From the IMG/VR virus record IMGVR_UViG_3300037193_001461, positions 1-61,039 of that record: a stretch of DNA of 61,039 bases, one strand, 5' to 3'. Position numbers and translations under genes: made by a program. Below, piece by piece: positions 24,019-33,111 of the stretch (within the stretch, counting starts at the first letter, position 1; each line of letters starts with the position of its first letter). The DNA is from a virus. The notes under the pieces were generated by a model that was not told the origin of the DNA, did not search any database, and worked only from the letters and a program-made list of their open reading frames with translations.

Positions 24019-24903
24019 TTACGTGGGTACGCCGAGAGTCATGAGGGCGGCCAGGTGCGCGCACTCGTAGCCGAACAAATACGTGCGGCTGGCTTGCTTG
24101 CGGACGGTGTTGGTGGACCGGTCGAACGTGCCGGGGAAGTCCCTGACCGCGACGTCGCTCCGGTAGCCGAACAGGGCGCCGGTGGCGTAGATCCACGCGG
24201 ACCCAGCCGGGGCCGCCGCACCGTCGGGCCCGGAGCCGGTGTACCCGGCAGCCGCCACGATCCGGTGGCCGCCCGGGGTCCGGAGCGCGCCGTCCTCGTC
24301 GCGGAGCAGGCTGTGCGCCTTCAGCGTGGCCAGCGCCGCCACCGGCACGTGCACCACGCCAAGACCCCCGTATTGTTCGGCGAGCGCGCCGTCCAGTCGA
24401 CCGATCGCCACGGCCGCGTCATCGGTCGTCCCCAGCACCGCGTCGGCGGCCGTCTGGAGCCGGATGCCCTGCGGGTCGTCCAGCGTGGCGTTCGCGGCCA
24501 GGTGCGGCCACACGGTCGACTGTCCGCCCGCCTGTCCGGTCCAGAACGCGCGGGAGACCTGGAACGCCTCGCTGCGGGCGAGGGCCTCGGCCGCCTGGTC
24601 CACGTCCGGCAGGCCGATGAGTGAGCAGTCGAACGCGGCGTACACCGTGAACGCGGTCGCGCCCCGGTCCACACCGCTGGCCGTGGACTCCAGATCCGGT
24701 GCGGGTGGAACGGATCCGCCGGTGCCCGTGACGGCGATGCATTCGTCCGCGTAGGTCGTCTCCGCGCCGCCGCACCAGTCTGTCCAGGTCACGCCCTGCT
24801 GCCAGTGCGGCCCTGGCGGGGACGGGTGCTGCGCCGCGTCCCACAGGTCGTTGGGGAGCGCGACGAAGTCCGGCCCGTCGACTATGCCCCGGATACCCGC
24901 CAC
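24019..24903 (-). CDS. head-associated structural protein
   Basis: 294 residues. It begins MAGIRGIVDGPDFVALPNDLWDAAQH. The central part has helical segments (VDQAAEALARSEAFQVSRAFW) and the C-terminal part repeats capsid-like strands (HRIVAAAGYTGSGPDG, GSAWIYATGALFGYRSDV). Such proteins follow the major capsid gene in several Streptomyces phages and may be a minor capsid or an encapsulin-like paralog. No enzymatic motif recognised. Confidence 0.65.
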   Translation of the reverse strand: MAGIRGIVDGPDFVALPNDLWDAAQHPSPPGPHWQQGVTWTDWCGGAETTYADECIAVTGTGGSVPPAPDLESTASGVDRGATAFTVYAAFDCSLIGLPDVDQAAEALARSEAFQVSRAFWTGQAGGQSTVWPHLAANATLDDPQGIRLQTAADAVLGTTDDAAVAIGRLDGALAEQYGGLGVVHVPVAALATLKAHSLLRDEDGALRTPGGHRIVAAAGYTGSGPDGAAAPAGSAWIYATGALFGYRSDVAVRDFPGTFDRSTNTVRKQASRTYLFGYECAHLAALMTLGVPT

Positions 24904-24937
24904 GTCACGCTCCCTCCGTCTTCACTGCGGCCAGGGT

Positions 24938-26734
24938 TCAGAGCTGGGCGCCGAGCGTCTGCCCGGCGGAGCCCGACCCGTTGACCGCGAGCGTGGCCCG
25001 GTACAGGCGGGACTCGTGACCGGGCTTGGCGACCAGGTGCGCCTCCTCGGCCCACAGGGCGGTGTGGTCGTTCTCCGCGTTCAGCGCGCTGTCGCGGATG
25101 ACGCCGAGGTCGAGCTGGAGGCCGTTGCCGTGCAGCCACGTGCCGGCCGCGTACACCATGAAGTCCACGGACGTGGGCCAGGCCGTCATGTTGGTGTCCA
25201 CCCGGCCGAACTGCCCGGTGCCGCGCACCTGCCAGTCGGAGACGAACTGCGGGCGCACAGCACGGTCGGTGAACCACGCGGTGATCTGCGCGTCCGACAC
25301 GCTCTCGCGCTCCACCGACGTCCGCCATGCGAGGTCGGCCCGGATGACTGCGAGAGTCCAGCGCGGCAGGACGACCTCCAGCACCGCGTCCTCACGCATG
25401 GCGAACTTGGCGCGGTAGTCGATCGCCGCCAGCTCGACACCGTTGAGCAGCGTCTGCGCCGCCGGCTTGTTCGCCGCGCCCAGCGCGATGGCCGAGGTAG
25501 ACCGGGCAACCATGAGGGAGATCAGCCGTGCGTTGATGACGTGCGCGTAGGCCGCGCGCAGCAGGCGGATGAAGTTCTGCGTCGCCTCGGGGTAAGCGTC
25601 GTCGGTGAGGTTGCCGGCGGTCAGGCTGATGCCGTACGCCTCCAGCCGGTCCTCGCTGAACGTCGGGCAGGGGACCCTGAGTGTCGGCTTGTTCACCGAG
25701 CCGGTGACGGTGGCGATGTCGTCGTCCTCGGTCCACAGCCACGGGTCGGACGCGTTCGAGAACGGGAAGGCGAAGCCACCGAAGCCGGAGGCCGGGTTGG
25801 ACCCGGCGTTCTGGAAGAACACGTCACCGATGGACGGGGACACCGGGTAGCGGATGCCGCCCCGGGACACGCCGACGGTCGGCAGGTCGATGAGACCCAC
25901 GGGGGTGTCGGCGATGTTGAAGAAGTCGTAGGTGACTTCGGACGGCGCGCACCACCCGCCGCCGGCGAGCAGGGCGTCCGCCTGGCCTCGCTGCTGCGTC
26001 ATCGAGTGCCACAGCTCCTCCACCGTGGAGGCGGAGGTACGGTCGTCCACGGTGTGCTCGAACTGGTTGCGCAGGCTGGCGACGAGGTGACGCGGGGCGC
26101 CACGGTCGCCGTACTGCGTGGTGGGCACCGCCTTGGCCTTGGAGCGGAACGCCTCGCTCAGGGCCTCCAGGGTCGGCAGGCTCTGCCCGGCGCCGACGCC
26201 GGGGATGTCCACCGAGGCGGTAATGGCGACGGACGAGGTACCCGGGGCCTTGGCCCTCGGGGCGCGCTCGCGCACCTGCGACAGAGAGGCGACGCGCTTA
26301 CGGACGTCGTCCGGCGCCTGGTCGCCGAAGAGGATCGAGGCCACACCCTTGGCGGTGGCCTCGGTCAGCGCGGCGAGGTCGACACGGCCGGGGCCGCCGG
26401 CGGTGACGGGGGCAGCGCCCTCGCCTCCGTCACCGCCTTCGCCGCCCTCGCTGCCATGGACGGACTGTCGCAGCAGAGCCATCTGACGAGTGCGCTCCTG
26501 CTGGGCGGTCAGGCGCTCCTCCTCCTGGCGCACCGCTCGCACACGCAGTTCGGCGCGGATGCGGTCCAGGTCGCGCGTCAGGCGCTCGCTGTACGTGATG
26601 TGTTCGGGGGCGATCTCCTGGAGGCTGGCGATGCGGTCGAACTCCGCGACCGCCGTGGTCTCCAGCTCGCGCAGCTCCGACTCCCCCACCAGCGAGAGGT
26701 CGTCGGGTGCGCTGAACAGCTCGGGCTCCGGCAC
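24938..26734 (-). CDS. major capsid protein, HK97 fold, with N-terminal scaffold (delta) region
   Basis: 598 residues from GTG 26734. Residues ~1-110 form a charged coiled coil (LRELETTAVAEFDRIASLQ, RIRAELRVRAVRQEEERL) expected to act as an internal scaffold removed by the protease. A Gly/Ser/Glu-rich linker follows. From ~200 on comes the capsid body (FRSKAKAVPTTQYGDRG, GGWCAPSEVTYDFFNIAD, LPTVGVSRGGIRYPVSP), ending with P-domain and A-domain-like strands (LEVVLPRWTLAVIRADLAWR). Unusually long for this fold because of the fused scaffold. Confidence 0.88.
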   Translation of the reverse strand: MPEPELFSAPDDLSLVGESELRELETTAVAEFDRIASLQEIAPEHITYSERLTRDLDRIRAELRVRAVRQEEERLTAQQERTRQMALLRQSVHGSEGGEGGDGGEGAAPVTAGGPGRVDLAALTEATAKGVASILFGDQAPDDVRKRVASLSQVRERAPRAKAPGTSSVAITASVDIPGVGAGQSLPTLEALSEAFRSKAKAVPTTQYGDRGAPRHLVASLRNQFEHTVDDRTSASTVEELWHSMTQQRGQADALLAGGGWCAPSEVTYDFFNIADTPVGLIDLPTVGVSRGGIRYPVSPSIGDVFFQNAGSNPASGFGGFAFPFSNASDPWLWTEDDDIATVTGSVNKPTLRVPCPTFSEDRLEAYGISLTAGNLTDDAYPEATQNFIRLLRAAYAHVINARLISLMVARSTSAIALGAANKPAAQTLLNGVELAAIDYRAKFAMREDAVLEVVLPRWTLAVIRADLAWRTSVERESVSDAQITAWFTDRAVRPQFVSDWQVRGTGQFGRVDTNMTAWPTSVDFMVYAAGTWLHGNGLQLDLGVIRDSALNAENDHTALWAEEAHLVAKPGHESRLYRATLAVNGSGSAGQTLGAQL

Positions 26735-26775
26735 TGCGGACCTCCCGGGAAAGTGGTCTGATCGAATCGGCGCGC

Positions 26776-26804
26776 ACGGTACATACGAACGGCCGAATCG
26801 CCAA
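26776..26804 (-). promoter_or_regulatory. family-2 promoter of the capsid operon
   Basis: Minus strand: -35 TTGGCG (26799-26804), 17-bp spacer, -10 TACCGT (26776-26781), then a 41-nt leader to GTG 26734. The -35 lies inside the left arm of the terminator just upstream. Confidence 0.6.
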
Positions 26805-26832
26805 AAGTCACAAGACTTAAGACGATTCGGCC
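26791..26832 (-). terminator. hairpin between the microprotein gene and the capsid gene
   Basis: Perfect 10-bp outer stem GGCCGAATCG/CGATTCGGCC, with an inner AAGTC/GACTT stem. It overlaps the capsid promoter's -35 region. Confidence 0.6.
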
Positions 26833-26843
26833 GTTGGTGCTGG

Positions 26844-26906
26844 TCAGCCGCCGATCGGGGCCGGAGGCGGCGGCGGGGGCGGGGCAGGCTTGTTACAACC
26901 GCACAT
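26844..26906 (-). CDS. 20-residue Cys/Pro microprotein
   Basis: ATG 26906 to TGA 26844. It reads MCGCNKP, seven prolines broken by an alanine, then IGG. A perfect GAGGAG lies 8 nt upstream and overlaps the stop region of the protease gene, so translation is well supported. Tiny genes starting MCGC occur at this place in other actinophages. No function known; a metal-binding or capsid-associated peptide is conceivable. Confidence 0.6.
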   Translation of the reverse strand: MCGCNKPAPPPPPPPAPIGG

Positions 26907-26911
26907 GGTGG

Positions 26912-29900
26912 TCACTCCTCTCCGTGGACTTTGCGGGACAGGGCTGTGAGGACGCGCCGGTAGGCCCACTGGTCCAGCTCGTCCTCCGTCATGGACTCGG
27001 TGAGCTGCGGGATACCGGCCGCGACGAGGGCGAGCTGCTGGCCGAGGGCCGTGCGCGTCTTCAGCTTGGGTACCGGGAACCCCGGCACGTTGACCGCGAG
27101 CAGGCCGACCAGGCGCAGCGATCCGCCGATGCGGCGCCAGTCGCCGGACACCTGCCCGGCCGCGCGCAGCTCGTGGATACGCGACTCCGGCGTGCCGGGA
27201 CGGATGGAGCCCGCTACCCAGATGCCGTGCCCGTCATTGCCGACCGCGACGTCGGCCACGGCGGCTCCGGTGTTGTCGTAGTGGTCGGCCGCCGCGCGGT
27301 AGCCGTAGGACAGCGGCGCGTGCCCGGTCCCGACGGTGATCTGACCAACGCCGACCGACGCGCCGTCCTCAGTCCACACGTTGCCGGTCATGAAGTACGG
27401 GTGAGCCTCCTCGTGCGGCGGCGTGACGCACACACCCTCCTGACCGATGTGGCAGGTACCCCACAACGCGGCGTGACCGTACACCCGGCCGTCAGGGGTG
27501 ACGGTGATCCCCGTGGGCACGCTCAGCCCCGGGTTGGTGAACCAGCCGGCCGGCGGCCGCAACGGGGCCTCCACCGTCAGGGTCCGGGCCCTCGGGACGC
27601 GCGTCTCACGCACCGCGCCGGCTGGCGTACCGCCGGCGACGACCGCGCCGTCCTCGTCCAGCAGCGCGATGTACGCCTCAGCGAACGCCGGGATGTCCAC
27701 GAGCGTCGCGGCCCGGATCCTCCCCTTGTTGAAGACGACTTTCTCAGGGGACGCGAACAGCATGTCGAACGGGTCGGGACCCTCGCCGTCGGAGTCCGGG
27801 TCGGCAGGCCACACCAGTTCCATGTCGGCGTCTTTGATGGAGTCGACGTCCACGGACACCCCGCGCAGGAACTGCCCCTTGATCTTGTTGTGGGCCGCGC
27901 GCCCGTTGTCGTCGGAGAGGTCCAGCACGCCCTCGCCCATGATCAGGCCGTTGTCCTCACGCCAGATCTTGTCGATACGGCCCACGTTGACAGCCTTGGT
28001 GCGGGGCTCCCCGCCGTGTGAGTCCTCGATGTTCCAGCGCAGGGGCAGCGGCAGGTCCGCCCAGGTGAGCGCATCGGGCTTGAACTCCCGGCCGTCACCG
28101 GTCTCGATGCCCTCCACGGTCAGCGGCCCACGCCACGGGGCGGTCTGTCCGTCACCCATCTGGTCGAGCGGCTTGCCCTCCACCACCTGCGCGTCGGCCG
28201 CCGCGCCGTGGGCCAGGGCTTCGGCCTGTCCGGCAGTCTTCTCCCCGGTTTTCACGCACTCGCCGTCGGGGCCCGGCTCCATGCCGGGCGGGCACTGCTT
28301 CTCCTCGGCCGTGGACTGCTTGTTCTCCTTGAGCCGCTTGTCCTTCGGCGTACCGGGGTTCGGCTCACCCTTGCTCAGGGACTCGGTCGCTTCGGTCGCT
28401 GTCGCGCTCGTCACGGCATGGTCTCCTTCCGCCGCGTACAGCGCGGCCAGTTGGTCGTCGGCGTCGCTCTCCGTCTTGTGGCAGCCGGACACCTCGCCGT
28501 CGGAGTCCTTCACCACCGCCCAAGGCTTGTCGCTCGGGCAGTCCGCATGGTCGTGCACCTTGTGCCATGGCATGGCGTCCTCCTCTGCCTGGTCCGCACT
28601 CGCGGTGGTCGCGTCCTGTCGAACCTCCTGCCAGACGGCTACGAGGAACCCCCGGCACGCGTTGCCGTAGCGGGCCCCGGTGCAGTCCCGGTAGCCCATG
28701 ACCGGGTACTCCGCTACGGCGGCATCGAGGGTGGCGAACGTGCGGCCGTCGATGGTCTTGCACGGCCCGCACGTCCGGTTGTCGAGGATCTCGCTCGCCA
28801 CGTACGACGAGGCCGGTGGTGCCGCGTCCATCACCGCGTGGCGACCCGCGTTCTGAGCGGCCGTCATCGCCGAGCCCACGGAGGCACGCACCGAGGAGTC
28901 GTCCACCTCGGCCAGTTCACGATCCACCTCGGAGGCGATTTGTTCCGTCGGCCGGCTCGACCGGAGCAGCCCGGACAGCTTCCGCTTGGCGGCCGTCAGC
29001 AACGCGCCAGACATGAGGTCGCTGACGAGTTCTGCGACGGAGACCAGCAACCGACGGCCGGTGAGCGCGGCTGTCACCGCGTCCTCGTCGCCGTCGGGCA
29101 GAGACCAGTTTGGCACCCGCACGCCCTGCGCCTCGGCCTCCCGCTGGCAGGCCCTGCCTGACTTGATGGCGAATTCCTCCATGAGGTCCAGCAAGGTGGC
29201 GGTGGCGGCCTGCTGGTCCAGGGACAGACCCAGCACCGCGTCGATGTCGCCGTCCGCGAGGTCCCGGGTGATCTGCTGCCGCAGGTCCAGCCGCCACGCG
29301 GCCGTCACCGACTTGAGCGCCTTCACCGCACCGGCCGTCGCCGCCTCCCATTCCGTGTACACGGAAGCGAAATCGGCGCGCGAGGCCAGCTCCAGCTCGG
29401 TCGGCTCGCGGCGCAGCGGCCCGGCGGCGGCCGTCACCGCGTCGCCGGTCAGCGGGATGTCCCGGTCCTCGTCGCCGAAGGACAGCCGGATGCGGTCGAA
29501 CGTCACCGGCCCCAGGCGCTGCTCCAACTCGGGCAGGAGTGCCGGATCGTCGCTATACGCTGCACAGACGTGCGCGGCCCACGGGCTGTGCTGCGACGGC
29601 AGCTCGGGCCGCTCGTGCGTGGACTCCAGCGCCTCAGTGACGCAGGCCCGGACTTTCAGCAGGCCGTCCAGCGGGACGTGCTCGCCGGGCTCCGCGTCAC
29701 CCACGTTCCAGACCCAGCACGGGTAATCGCCGCCCCCGTTCCAGTGAGCGGCCCCGAACGCCTTGGCCTGCACAGGCCCCAACTCGTACAGCTCGGCCAG
29801 CGGGCGCAGGATCCCCTCCAGCTCGTTGCGCTGGTCCTCCGTCCATGAAGCGCCGTCGTCGCCGAGGAAGAACAGCGTCAGGTGCAGTTCCTCGGCCGGT

Positions 29901-30034
29901 TCGCCGCCGGGTATGGCGAGGCGCTCGGCGTCCTCGGCCGTCGGCATGAGGGCGATCATGCAGCCCTGGGTGTGCGAGCCGTCGGCGGCGGCCGTCACCA
30001 CGGGCGGGTGCTGGTGGTCAGTGCGCGGGGGCAT
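26912..30034 (-). CDS. fusion: 2H phosphoesterase-like domain, MuF head morphogenesis domain, prohead protease
   Basis: 1040 residues. ~20-200: 2H phosphoesterase/LigT-like domain (IALMPTAEDAERLAI, HLTLFFLGDDG with the HxT motif, second His in HVCAAYSD). ~220-480: MuF-like head morphogenesis domain with DNRTCGPCKTIDGRTF near its end. ~480-630: charged linker with a small Cys motif. ~640-790: prohead protease-like domain (VEGIETGDGREFKPDALTW, PLPLRWN..SHGGEP, VGRIDKIW). The rest to 1040 is a beta-rich extension with a PGTPESRIHELRAAGQVSGDWR motif. It overlaps the portal gene by 17 nt. It would process the scaffold part of the capsid protein; the role of the 2H domain is unknown. Confidence 0.8.
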   Translation of the reverse strand: MPPRTDHQHPPVVTAAADGSHTQGCMIALMPTAEDAERLAIPGGEPAEELHLTLFFLGDDGASWTEDQRNELEGILRPLAELYELGPVQAKAFGAAHWNGGGDYPCWVWNVGDAEPGEHVPLDGLLKVRACVTEALESTHERPELPSQHSPWAAHVCAAYSDDPALLPELEQRLGPVTFDRIRLSFGDEDRDIPLTGDAVTAAAGPLRREPTELELASRADFASVYTEWEAATAGAVKALKSVTAAWRLDLRQQITRDLADGDIDAVLGLSLDQQAATATLLDLMEEFAIKSGRACQREAEAQGVRVPNWSLPDGDEDAVTAALTGRRLLVSVAELVSDLMSGALLTAAKRKLSGLLRSSRPTEQIASEVDRELAEVDDSSVRASVGSAMTAAQNAGRHAVMDAAPPASSYVASEILDNRTCGPCKTIDGRTFATLDAAVAEYPVMGYRDCTGARYGNACRGFLVAVWQEVRQDATTASADQAEEDAMPWHKVHDHADCPSDKPWAVVKDSDGEVSGCHKTESDADDQLAALYAAEGDHAVTSATATEATESLSKGEPNPGTPKDKRLKENKQSTAEEKQCPPGMEPGPDGECVKTGEKTAGQAEALAHGAAADAQVVEGKPLDQMGDGQTAPWRGPLTVEGIETGDGREFKPDALTWADLPLPLRWNIEDSHGGEPRTKAVNVGRIDKIWREDNGLIMGEGVLDLSDDNGRAAHNKIKGQFLRGVSVDVDSIKDADMELVWPADPDSDGEGPDPFDMLFASPEKVVFNKGRIRAATLVDIPAFAEAYIALLDEDGAVVAGGTPAGAVRETRVPRARTLTVEAPLRPPAGWFTNPGLSVPTGITVTPDGRVYGHAALWGTCHIGQEGVCVTPPHEEAHPYFMTGNVWTEDGASVGVGQITVGTGHAPLSYGYRAAADHYDNTGAAVADVAVGNDGHGIWVAGSIRPGTPESRIHELRAAGQVSGDWRRIGGSLRLVGLLAVNVPGFPVPKLKTRTALGQQLALVAAGIPQLTESMTEDELDQWAYRRVLTALSRKVHGEE

Positions 30035-31871
30035 GGCCGTTCACCGCCCTCGGCATCAGGGACGTGGTGATCATGCCGGTGGTGTCCGCGTAGGGACTGC
30101 GACCGTCGATGACCAGGCGGCCGAAGGCGTCCAGGTGGCAGAGGTACGTCCCGCTGCCTCCGGGCCGCACCGACGGGGCGGACGTGGCGACCGCGTGCGT
30201 GAACGGGCACGAGTACTCGTGCTGATCGCACAGGGCGGGGTGCATCAGGTCCCAGCGGCCGGCTGCCCCAACGCGGAGCATGTGCTGCGTACGGGCCTGC
30301 TGCACAAGGCGCTCCGCCCGCTCGGCTGCGGCCTGCTGATCCGGCGGCCCGGTCTCGTCCTGCGTCGGCCGGTGTGAAGGCGCTTCGTCGGGCGAGACCG
30401 TACGGGCCCCGGAACCCTCGCTCTCGGACGGTTGCGCGCCTCCGGGCGGCGGGGTGTTCCCCTCCTGCACGGCCTCGGCAGTGCCTGGGTCCTGCGGGGA
30501 AACGGGGACGATCTGCGGGACTTCCTCGCCAATGAGCTGAGCGAGGGCGGACGCGGCGCCGGAGGGCAGCGTGTGGATGATGACCTTGAGAGCCTGTTCC
30601 CGCAGCTCGTCGTCCGTCGGCTTGTCGTCCTCGTCGAATCCCAGCTCACGCCGGTAGGCCGTGCCGGACAGTTCCAGCCGGTCGTAGGCCAGGGTCGCGT
30701 TGCCGCTGCGGTCCGGGCTCAGGGCCAGTTCGCTCATGTCGTACCAGACAACCCACGCATCCGGGTCCTCGCCGGACGCCTCCAGCCGGGGCTGCAAGTA
30801 GCCTCGTGTGAGGGCGTCGCAGATCAGTTCCGCGAGGGGCGCGATGTGGGTCTTGAGCCCGCTCTCCTCAAGCTGCCAGGCGCCCCAGTGGTTGACGTCG
30901 CCCATGCCCAGCAGGATCTCGGCAGGCATGTCCAGCTTGGTGGCCAGACGCTTGATCGCACTGTCCCGCCGCTCGATGATCTTGTCGTCGATCTTCAGGG
31001 TGAAGTCGACGTGCTTCACCTTGTCGATCGCCTCGGCCGGACCCACCAGCGGGATAGGCACTACCGCCGACGCGGTGCCCGGGTTCTCGATCGCGGCAGC
31101 GGCGATGGCGATCCACTCCGCCATCAGCGGGTTGTCCTCTTCTTCGAACTCCTCGCGGACCGGGAAGCTCAGTTCATCGGGCAGGAGCAGGAGTCCGGCG
31201 GACGCGAGACGGGACAGGTACTCGGCCGCGATCTTCCGGTTGACCAGCTCCAGCTCACGCATGACCTCGCGGGCGCTGCGCGCCGGAGAGTCGGCCATGT
31301 GGTAGTAGCGGTCATGCGGGCGCCAGACGCGAACGACGTGGTGCTCCGGGGCGAGGTCGCGCCAGTCCTGCCCGGTGGCGACGCTGTCCTCGTCCATCAC
31401 CTGGTACTTGGCTGACTGGACGCGGATCTCGTCCACAGACCGGACCTGCCAGCGCTCCACCTTGCCGTCCTGCTCGCCAACCAGGTATCCCTCGCCAGGC
31501 AGGGAGAGCTGAACCGCGAGCCGCCGCATGATCTGCGACTGGCCAGCGACTCCGCCGCCGAACAGCATCATCAGTTCGGCGGCCGTGCCGGCGGTGACGA
31601 TCTCGGGCTCGTCGCTGTCCGGCTTCAGCCGGGCCGCCCGCAGGCGCACCCTGCTCAACATGTTCGACAACCACCCCACGCCGTAGTTGAACTCCCCGAG
31701 CGTGTCGTGAAAGCGCCAGACTTCCTCCTGCCACTTCTCCGTACGGCGCAGGAACTTGGTCTCGGGCCCCGGTGGTTCGGCGGCGGCGGCCGTCAGCGCC
31801 TCGGGCGGTGGCGCGGGCAGTGGGGCGGGCTCGTGCGCGTGACGCCCCCGGAACACGTCGTACCACGGCAT
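30018..31871 (-). CDS. portal protein
   Basis: 617 residues from ATG 31871; the open frame extends upstream but that part overlaps the next gene antisense-like. It begins MPWYDVFRGR. The body has portal-like segments: FNYGVGWLSNMLSRVRLRA, GTAAELMMLFGGG, and IKRLATKLDMPAEILLGMGDVNHW, the last strongly typical of SPP1/HK97-type portals. The C-terminal ~120 residues are Pro/Glu-rich with a His/Cys segment (LCDQHEYSCPFTHA). It forms the dodecameric DNA gate at the capsid vertex. Confidence 0.9.
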   Translation of the reverse strand: MPWYDVFRGRHAHEPAPLPAPPPEALTAAAAEPPGPETKFLRRTEKWQEEVWRFHDTLGEFNYGVGWLSNMLSRVRLRAARLKPDSDEPEIVTAGTAAELMMLFGGGVAGQSQIMRRLAVQLSLPGEGYLVGEQDGKVERWQVRSVDEIRVQSAKYQVMDEDSVATGQDWRDLAPEHHVVRVWRPHDRYYHMADSPARSAREVMRELELVNRKIAAEYLSRLASAGLLLLPDELSFPVREEFEEEDNPLMAEWIAIAAAAIENPGTASAVVPIPLVGPAEAIDKVKHVDFTLKIDDKIIERRDSAIKRLATKLDMPAEILLGMGDVNHWGAWQLEESGLKTHIAPLAELICDALTRGYLQPRLEASGEDPDAWVVWYDMSELALSPDRSGNATLAYDRLELSGTAYRRELGFDEDDKPTDDELREQALKVIIHTLPSGAASALAQLIGEEVPQIVPVSPQDPGTAEAVQEGNTPPPGGAQPSESEGSGARTVSPDEAPSHRPTQDETGPPDQQAAAERAERLVQQARTQHMLRVGAAGRWDLMHPALCDQHEYSCPFTHAVATSAPSVRPGGSGTYLCHLDAFGRLVIDGRSPYADTTGMITTSLMPRAVNGHAPAH

Positions 31872-31901
31872 ACGCAGCCTCCCCGGATCGGATCGGTGGG
31901 C

Positions 31902-31930
31902 ATGGTAGCTGCGATCACCTGAATAGCCGT
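31902..31930 (-). promoter_or_regulatory. putative family-2 promoter of the portal operon
   Basis: Minus strand -10 TACCAT (31902-31907) with 17-bp spacing to a weak -35 ACGGCT (31925-31930). Confidence 0.4.
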
Positions 31931-31947
31931 TTTCACGGCATACCTGG

Positions 31948-32679
31948 CTACGGATGCCCGGACCGGTACTGCTTGCCGGGGCCGCGCCGCCGGTTGTCGC
32001 GCTGCTCCTGCAACTCGCCGAAGGTCGCGAGGCCCTGACGGCGGCGCAGATGGCGGATGTTGTTCGCCGGGATGCCCACCTTCGGCGGGCCGTAGACGGC
32101 CAGCAGGTCGGACTCTTCCTGCGAGGCGTACCCGGCGGCGGCGATGGACTCCTCATCAGGGAAGACGTCCGCATGCCGATCGTGCTCGCGGTCGACGAGG
32201 TGGTCCTGGGTGCCGCCCAGGGAGTAGCACCAGCGGAAGTTGTCCGGCGGGTCCGGCGCCACCACCTCGTCGAACAGAGCGATCTCTTTGGTGTACGCGT
32301 AGAAGACAGTCGCAGGGGTGGCACGGATGATGCGCAGCCACGCCTGGAGGTAGTCCCGGCTGAAGAAGTCGCCACTGTCGTGGATGCGCACGTGCCGGTT
32401 CCGGTAGCGGCGGTGGGTCAGCTCCTCGGTCATCCGCCGTTCCCAGCCGGGCAAGTCGTCCAGGATCATCACCAGGTTGCGCTCGTGCGCGGCGAGGACG
32501 TTCGGGAAGCGGTAAGTCCCTGACCGGGCGTAACACAGAGGGGCGCAGGCGGAAGCCGAAGGACACGTGTTGTACGTCCGGCCATCGGGCAGCCGGCCGG
32601 CCCAGGCCGGCAATGACCAGTTGAAGATCCCTTCGCGACGCAGCTCGCTGTTCTGTCGGAGCAGCCAGTCCCGGGGCAT
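31948..32679 (-). CDS. Gp88-family protein with Cys-rich motif
   Basis: 243 residues from ATG 32679, chosen because GGGAGGA lies 6-12 nt upstream. Key segment near residue 35-60: NTCPSASACAPLCYARSGTYRF, written here as C-x5-C-x3-C-Y, followed by HERNLVMILDDL. A second block is HVRIHDSGDFFSRDYLQAW and later TVFYAYTKEI. These match the 'gene product 88' family of mycobacteriophages as I remember it. The Cys triad could hold a metal or Fe-S cluster. Function is not established; a link to nucleic-acid modification is possible but unproven. Confidence 0.65.
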   Translation of the reverse strand: MPRDWLLRQNSELRREGIFNWSLPAWAGRLPDGRTYNTCPSASACAPLCYARSGTYRFPNVLAAHERNLVMILDDLPGWERRMTEELTHRRYRNRHVRIHDSGDFFSRDYLQAWLRIIRATPATVFYAYTKEIALFDEVVAPDPPDNFRWCYSLGGTQDHLVDREHDRHADVFPDEESIAAAGYASQEESDLLAVYGPPKVGIPANNIRHLRRRQGLATFGELQEQRDNRRRGPGKQYRSGHP

Positions 32680-32708
32680 CTCGTCCTCCCGTCGGAAGCC
32701 GTTCATAC

Positions 32709-32746
32709 GTGGGCCCCGCCGATCCACCACAGCCGGCGGGGCCCAC
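32709..32746. terminator. strong hairpin upstream of the Gp88-like gene
   Basis: Perfect 12-bp stem GTGGGCCCCGCC/GGCGGGGCCCAC. It lies inside the leader of the Gp88-like gene, downstream of its promoter, so it may act as an attenuator rather than an end point. Confidence 0.55.
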
Positions 32747-32789
32747 ACCCCTGTGCACCCTGACCCGAGGAAGTCGGGCGAACGGGCGG

Positions 32790-32818
32790 ACCATACGTCG
32801 AAAGGTCGTTTTCGCCTA
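32790..32818 (-). promoter_or_regulatory. family-2 promoter of the Gp88-like gene
   Basis: Minus strand -35 TAGGCG (32813-32818), 17-bp spacer, -10 TATGGT (32790-32795). Confidence 0.5.
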
Positions 32819-32830
32819 CTCACGCACGAA

Positions 32831-32858
32831 GGCCCCGGAGCGGGGATACTCCGGGGCC
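32831..32858. terminator. intrinsic terminator
   Basis: 10-bp stem GGCCCCGGAG/CTCCGGGGCC after the minus-strand gene ending at 32875. Confidence 0.65.
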
Positions 32859-32874
32859 CGTGGGGTGGGACGGG

Positions 32875-33111
32875 TCAGAGGCGGGCGAGGAAGTCGAGCG
32901 CCTCCTGTTCGTCGGTCCACAGACCGTCTCGGTCGTCCGGGTTGAGGACCGTCTCGCGGTACGCGTCGCGGACGACGTAGAACCCTTGGGTCACCATCGG
33001 GTTCACGCTCCCCTTGAACACTCCCGCGACGTACACGCCCTTGAGCGCACCGCCCGTGGTCACCAGGTGGGCCGGGGTCGTAGCGGTGGCGGCAATGCTG
33101 AGGACGGCCAT
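32875..33111 (-). CDS. hypothetical small protein
   Basis: 78 residues. Ala/Thr-rich N-terminus, beta-like centre (VYVAGVFKGSVNPMVTQGFYVV) and an acidic end (LWTDEQEALDFLARL). Single-gene unit bounded by GAAGCCCCGG-type terminators and preceded by the start-associated variant GACCACGGAA 12 nt before the ATG. Unknown family. Confidence 0.65.
   Translation of the reverse strand: MAVLSIAATATTPAHLVTTGGALKGVYVAGVFKGSVNPMVTQGFYVVRDAYRETVLNPDDRDGLWTDEQEALDFLARL

Noticed and set aside
24851-26761. 636-codon plus-strand frame opposite the capsid gene
   Set aside because: Shadow frame; composition is typical of antisense GC-rich DNA and the capsid protein is unmistakable.
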